64,000 nucleotides of DNA from assembly GCF_012641335.1 (NCBI RefSeq), contig NZ_JABAID010000003.1:186001-250000 (forward strand). The letters are read 5' to 3'. Below the pieces are notes generated by a model, which was given only the letters and a program-made list of their open reading frames with translations, was not told the origin of the DNA and ran no database searches. The position numbers and the translations under genes are program-made. Shown piece after piece: positions 61,246 to 64,000 of this stretch (within the stretch, counting starts at the first letter, position 1; the number at the start of each line of letters is the position of its first letter). Origin of the DNA: Novosphingobium sp. ERN07. Lineage in GTDB: Bacteria > Pseudomonadota > Alphaproteobacteria > Sphingomonadales > Sphingomonadaceae.

Positions 61246-62017
61246 AACAAATCACCACGTTTAGTCCCGCCGCGCGCAGCGTTGCGGCCACGTCTGGCGC
61301 AATGTCTTTGTCGGTGATGATCGTGTCGATTTCGTCAAGTCCGCATACGATGGTGCCCGATTGCGTGCGGAACTTGCTGCTGTCCACCAGCAGAATCACT
61401 TCCTCGGCCCGGTCAATCAAGCGGCGTTCGGCGGCCACGAGCACCGGATCGGCCTGCATCGCGCCTTGCGGGCCAACGGCGGCCGCGCCCATGAACAGGC
61501 GCGGCGCATGGAAGCGTGGCATCGATTCCTCACCCGCCGGGGCAAGGATGATGTTCTGTTCGCGGAACACCGCGCCCGATGGCAGCACGATCCGCGTGCC
61601 GGTTTGCGGCAGCAGCGCATTCACGATGTGCAGCGAATTGGTCAGCACTTGCAGCCCCAGCCCATCCAGATGCGGGCACATCTGCAACGTGGTGGTGCCG
61701 CCATCGATCATCACGCCTTCGCCGGGAGAACACAGCGCCGCCGCCGCCTTGCCGATGGCCTGCTTGGCCGACAGGTGCTGCGTGATTGACTGGTCAAACG
61801 GCGTGCCCATCAGGCGGGGGGCGGCAGGCTCTTCGTCTTCGGGCAGTTTGGCCCCGCCGTGGACGCGCACGATCTGTCTGGCATCTTCAAGCCGTGCCAG
61901 ATCGCGCCGGATGGTTGCGGGCGAGGCATCCAGCAACACCTCCAGATCACGATAGCTGACAAAGCCCGTCGGGCGCAGCGCTTCGAATATCCGTCGTTCC
62001 CGTTCCGCAGCGTGCAT
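61244..62017 (-). CDS. DeoR-family transcriptional regulator
   Basis: A 257-residue DeoR-type sugar regulator: N-terminal helix-turn-helix FVSYRDLEVLLDASPATIRR, then RDLARLEDARQIVRVHGGAK, and a C-terminal DeoRC sensor fold (VMIDGGTTTLQMCPHLDGLG, LLVDSSKFRT). DeoR proteins bind sugar phosphates. It follows RhaT by 28 bp, so it is probably the operon's repressor of rhamnose or related sugar uptake. The stop lies in the MITE-like end, so the element may have replaced the original tail. Confidence 0.88.
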   Translation of the reverse strand: MHAAERERRIFEALRPTGFVSYRDLEVLLDASPATIRRDLARLEDARQIVRVHGGAKLPEDEEPAAPRLMGTPFDQSITQHLSAKQAIGKAAAALCSPGEGVMIDGGTTTLQMCPHLDGLGLQVLTNSLHIVNALLPQTGTRIVLPSGAVFREQNIILAPAGEESMPRFHAPRLFMGAAAVGPQGAMQADPVLVAAERRLIDRAEEVILLVDSSKFRTQSGTIVCGLDEIDTIITDKDIAPDVAATLRAAGLNVVIC

Positions 62018-62045
62018 TGCGCCCTACCGTCTCCTTGCGGGGCGC

Positions 62046-63119
62046 TTATGCACCGGCATTGAGCATGTTGCCAGCGCCGATCACCACGGTCGCGCCCACC
62101 AGCAGGCCGATTCCGGTCCACACCAGACGGCGCGTGCGCTGCGATGCGCCAGCCCATTCCTTCAGCGCAAAGCCCCAAAGTGTTGAAAACAGGATGATAG
62201 AGGCCATGTGCAGCGTCCACGAAGAGAAGCCGTATTCGCCCATCTGGCTTTCACCCATCGTGTAGAAGAAAAACTGCCCGTACCACAGCGTGCCACCCAG
62301 TGCGGCCAGCAGCCAGTTGGCCAGCAGATTGGGACGCTCGCCGGGTTGTGCCTCGGGCGAAGGCGCGCCAAAGAATTGGCCGAAGCTGCGGTTCTTCCAC
62401 AGCAGGTATCCGCACCACAGCGCATTGGTGGTAAGCCCGCCTGCCAGCACCACGCACAGCACCGGCAGACCTTGCGAGAGCGGATCGGTTCCGGCGGCCA
62501 GCGTCAGGTCACGAATGGGCTGGCCAGCGGCAAGGCCCCAAGCAAAGCAGCCCGACATCACGCCCGAAAATGTTGCGATAAACAGGCCTTTGCGCAAATT
62601 GAACTCAGCCACGCCTTCCGATGCTGCCCCGCCAAGGTCCGCCTCTTTGGCATTGCCTGCACGGGCGACGACGACGATGCCGACAAGCGTGATCAGAATA
62701 CCCAGCAGCGTCAGCTTGCCGCTGGTCGTGGCGGCGATCTGGCCAATCGTGCCATCGAATATCGGCGGTCCCATCGTGCCGATCACGGTGGTCAGCCCCA
62801 GCGCCACCGCCATGCCGAGCGACAGGCCCAGATACCGCATGGTCAGGCCGAACGTCAGGCCGCCAAAGCCCCACATCGCACCCCAGAACCAGCACCACAT
62901 AAGCGTTTCACGTGGGGTGGCGGACAATACGCCCAGCAGGTCTTTGGTCTGCACGCTGGCGAAGAACCACGGCGCTATGGCCCAGGAAAACAGACCGCCT
63001 GCCAGCCAGAACACTTCCCATGACCATAGCTTTATGCGCTTGTACGGCACATAGAAGCTGGCTGAGGAAAAGCCGCCAATCCAATGAAATATAACGCCCA
63101 ATGCCGGGTTCGCGCCCAT
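62046..63119 (-). CDS. rhaT: L-rhamnose:H+ symporter RhaT
   Basis: A 357-residue RhaT-family (DMT superfamily) permease with about ten helices. GVIFHWIGGFSSASFYVPYKR, WSWEVFWLAGGLFSWAIAPW and TLWYGQFFFYTMGESQMG are family landmarks; the last is the characteristic segment near helix 8. AGGA precedes the ATG. It lies 19 bp after the FMN lactate dehydrogenase, consistent with L-rhamnose degradation through L-lactaldehyde and L-lactate. Other rhamnose genes would lie beyond the window edge. Confidence 0.9.
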   Translation of the reverse strand: MGANPALGVIFHWIGGFSSASFYVPYKRIKLWSWEVFWLAGGLFSWAIAPWFFASVQTKDLLGVLSATPRETLMWCWFWGAMWGFGGLTFGLTMRYLGLSLGMAVALGLTTVIGTMGPPIFDGTIGQIAATTSGKLTLLGILITLVGIVVVARAGNAKEADLGGAASEGVAEFNLRKGLFIATFSGVMSGCFAWGLAAGQPIRDLTLAAGTDPLSQGLPVLCVVLAGGLTTNALWCGYLLWKNRSFGQFFGAPSPEAQPGERPNLLANWLLAALGGTLWYGQFFFYTMGESQMGEYGFSSWTLHMASIILFSTLWGFALKEWAGASQRTRRLVWTGIGLLVGATVVIGAGNMLNAGA

Positions 63120-63138
63120 CGGTTCCTGTCCCTTTTCG

Positions 63139-64000
63139 TTATGGTTTTACGAGTATCGAGCGGTCGATCTCGCTGATGTTCTTCACGCCGGTCAGCGTCA
63201 TGGCGACGCGCATTTCCGCTTCGATCAGGCGCAGCATGTGTTCGATGCCCGCTTGCCCCTGCGCGGCAAGGGCAAAGACCCATGCCCGGCCCAGCAGCAC
63301 GCCCTTTGCGCCCAGCGCCAGCAGCCGCACCACATCGAGGCCAGACCGCACGCCACCATCGGCCAGCACGGTCAGGCGGTCACCCACCGCATCGGCAATG
63401 GCGGGCAGGGCGCACGCGGTGGAGGGCACGCCATCCAACTGACGCCCGCCGTGGTTGGACACCACGATGCCGTCCGCGCCAAGATTAGCCGCTTCCACCG
63501 CGTCTTCGGCATCGAGCAGGCCTTTGATGACCAGCGGGCCTTTCCATTCCGAGCGGATGAAATCGAGGTCTTTCCACGATATCGAACTGTCGAAATTCTC
63601 GCGCATCCACTTGAAGAAGTCTTCGATGCCGGTCTTGCCGTCCAGCTTGCGGATCACATTGCCAAGGCCGTGCGGACGCCCCATCACGCCCACGTCCCAT
63701 GCCCATGCGGGCTTCATCGCGCCCTGCAAGGTGCGGCGGATTGCGCCCTTCATGCCCGCGGCACCGGCAAGGCCCGAATGGTAATCGCGATACCGGCTGC
63801 CCGGCACCGGCATGTCGACAGTGAAGACCAGCGTTGAACAGTTCAGTTCCACCGCTTCCTGCAACAGTTCACGCATGAAGCCCCGGTCGCGGGTCATATA
63901 AAGCTGGAACCAGAAGGGTTTGCTGGCTGCTTTTGCCACTTCTCCTAAGGAGCAGGCCGAAACGGTGGAGAGCGTAAACGGCACGCCCGCCGCCTCTGCC
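63139..64000 (-). CDS. lldD: FMN-dependent L-lactate dehydrogenase/alpha-hydroxy-acid oxidase (partial at window end)
   Basis: Coding sequence cut at its 5' end by the window edge; about 286 residues remain. FMN and substrate motifs are complete in the C-terminal part: [53 protein letters not shown] and [15 protein letters not shown], with the active-site His in NHGGRQLDG. It would oxidise L-lactate to pyruvate with electrons to the respiratory chain. Followed by RhaT and DeoR, it fits the last step of rhamnose breakdown. The reading frame continues to the window edge, so the start is not visible. Confidence 0.9.
   Translation of the reverse strand, partial: AEAAGVPFTLSTVSACSLGEVAKAASKPFWFQLYMTRDRGFMRELLQEAVELNCSTLVFTVDMPVPGSRYRDYHSGLAGAAGMKGAIRRTLQGAMKPAWAWDVGVMGRPHGLGNVIRKLDGKTGIEDFFKWMRENFDSSISWKDLDFIRSEWKGPLVIKGLLDAEDAVEAANLGADGIVVSNHGGRQLDGVPSTACALPAIADAVGDRLTVLADGGVRSGLDVVRLLALGAKGVLLGRAWVFALAAQGQAGIEHMLRLIEAEMRVAMTLTGVKNISEIDRSILVKP

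Noticed and set aside
1..64000. CRISPR array, rRNA, tRNA or phage structural genes
   Set aside because: No regularly spaced direct repeats, tRNA cloverleaf, rRNA-like sequence or phage module was seen on either strand.

Overview
The window looks like a chromosomal stretch of a high-GC alphaproteobacterium of the Sphingomonadales, probably Novosphingobium or a close relative. This is inferred from the GC-rich codon use, three TonB-dependent receptors or remnants, ring-cleavage and acyl-CoA catabolic genes, DUF6152 and DUF4185-like secreted proteins, and a P450 beside an aromatic-acid-type MFS transporter. No rRNA, tRNA or CRISPR array was seen.

Layout. 0-6.5 kb (minus strand): acyl-CoA ligase, two overlapping MarR genes and iorB-iorA (aryl-pyruvate oxidation). 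The ligase and iorA promoters share a near-identical motif. 6.5-13.8 kb: three secreted proteins face a membrane-anchored winged-helix regulator, which is followed by a beta-lactamase-fold protein that has lost all three catalytic motifs; then a flavin reductase and a nitrilase. 13.9-20.7 kb: gentisate dioxygenase, FAH-family hydrolase, hotdog thioesterase, MarR, a two-domain salicylyl-CoA 5-hydroxylase and a second membrane winged-helix regulator. Together these read as salicylyl-CoA to gentisyl-CoA to gentisate to ring cleavage. 20.9-25.4 kb: TonB receptor, PQQ-type dehydrogenase, NTF2-like protein. A TTTTAGGYCTAAAA palindrome lies in three promoters of this block and probably defines a MarR regulon.

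25.6-27.4 kb is an insertion-sequence graveyard: an IS5-type element with clear terminal repeats and a frameshifted transposase, plus IS30 and IS3 scraps. 27.9-35.8 kb holds a winged-helix-like hypothetical, an SLC13 permease, a GNAT-like exported protein, small membrane proteins, a KefB/YbaL antiporter, a class I aminotransferase and TrhO. 35.9-41.4 kb is a plus-strand catabolic operon (flavin reductase, SnoaL-like, OYE-like, SDR, acyl-CoA dehydrogenase, two Lrp/AsnC regulators) of unknown substrate.

41.4-47.9 kb is a mosaic of broken genes: GntR, CocE-type hydrolase, TonB receptor, half of a 2-hydroxyacyl-CoA dehydratase subunit, CaiB CoA-transferase, DctP, and another CoA-transferase tail. 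They carry in-frame stops, frameshifts and chimeric junctions; only one dehydratase subunit is intact. 48.0-51.6 kb is a CapA/membrane protein/PrpD operon behind a perfect LacI-type operator. 51.6-60.9 kb holds an OmpA-like protein, di-haem c-type peroxidase-like protein, TonB receptor, two MFS transporters, P450 and LacI regulator. A 269-bp element with perfect 24-bp inverted ends follows. The window ends in an operon of FMN lactate dehydrogenase (cut by the edge), RhaT rhamnose symporter and DeoR regulator.

All calls rest on reading the sequence and translated frames; no database search was run.
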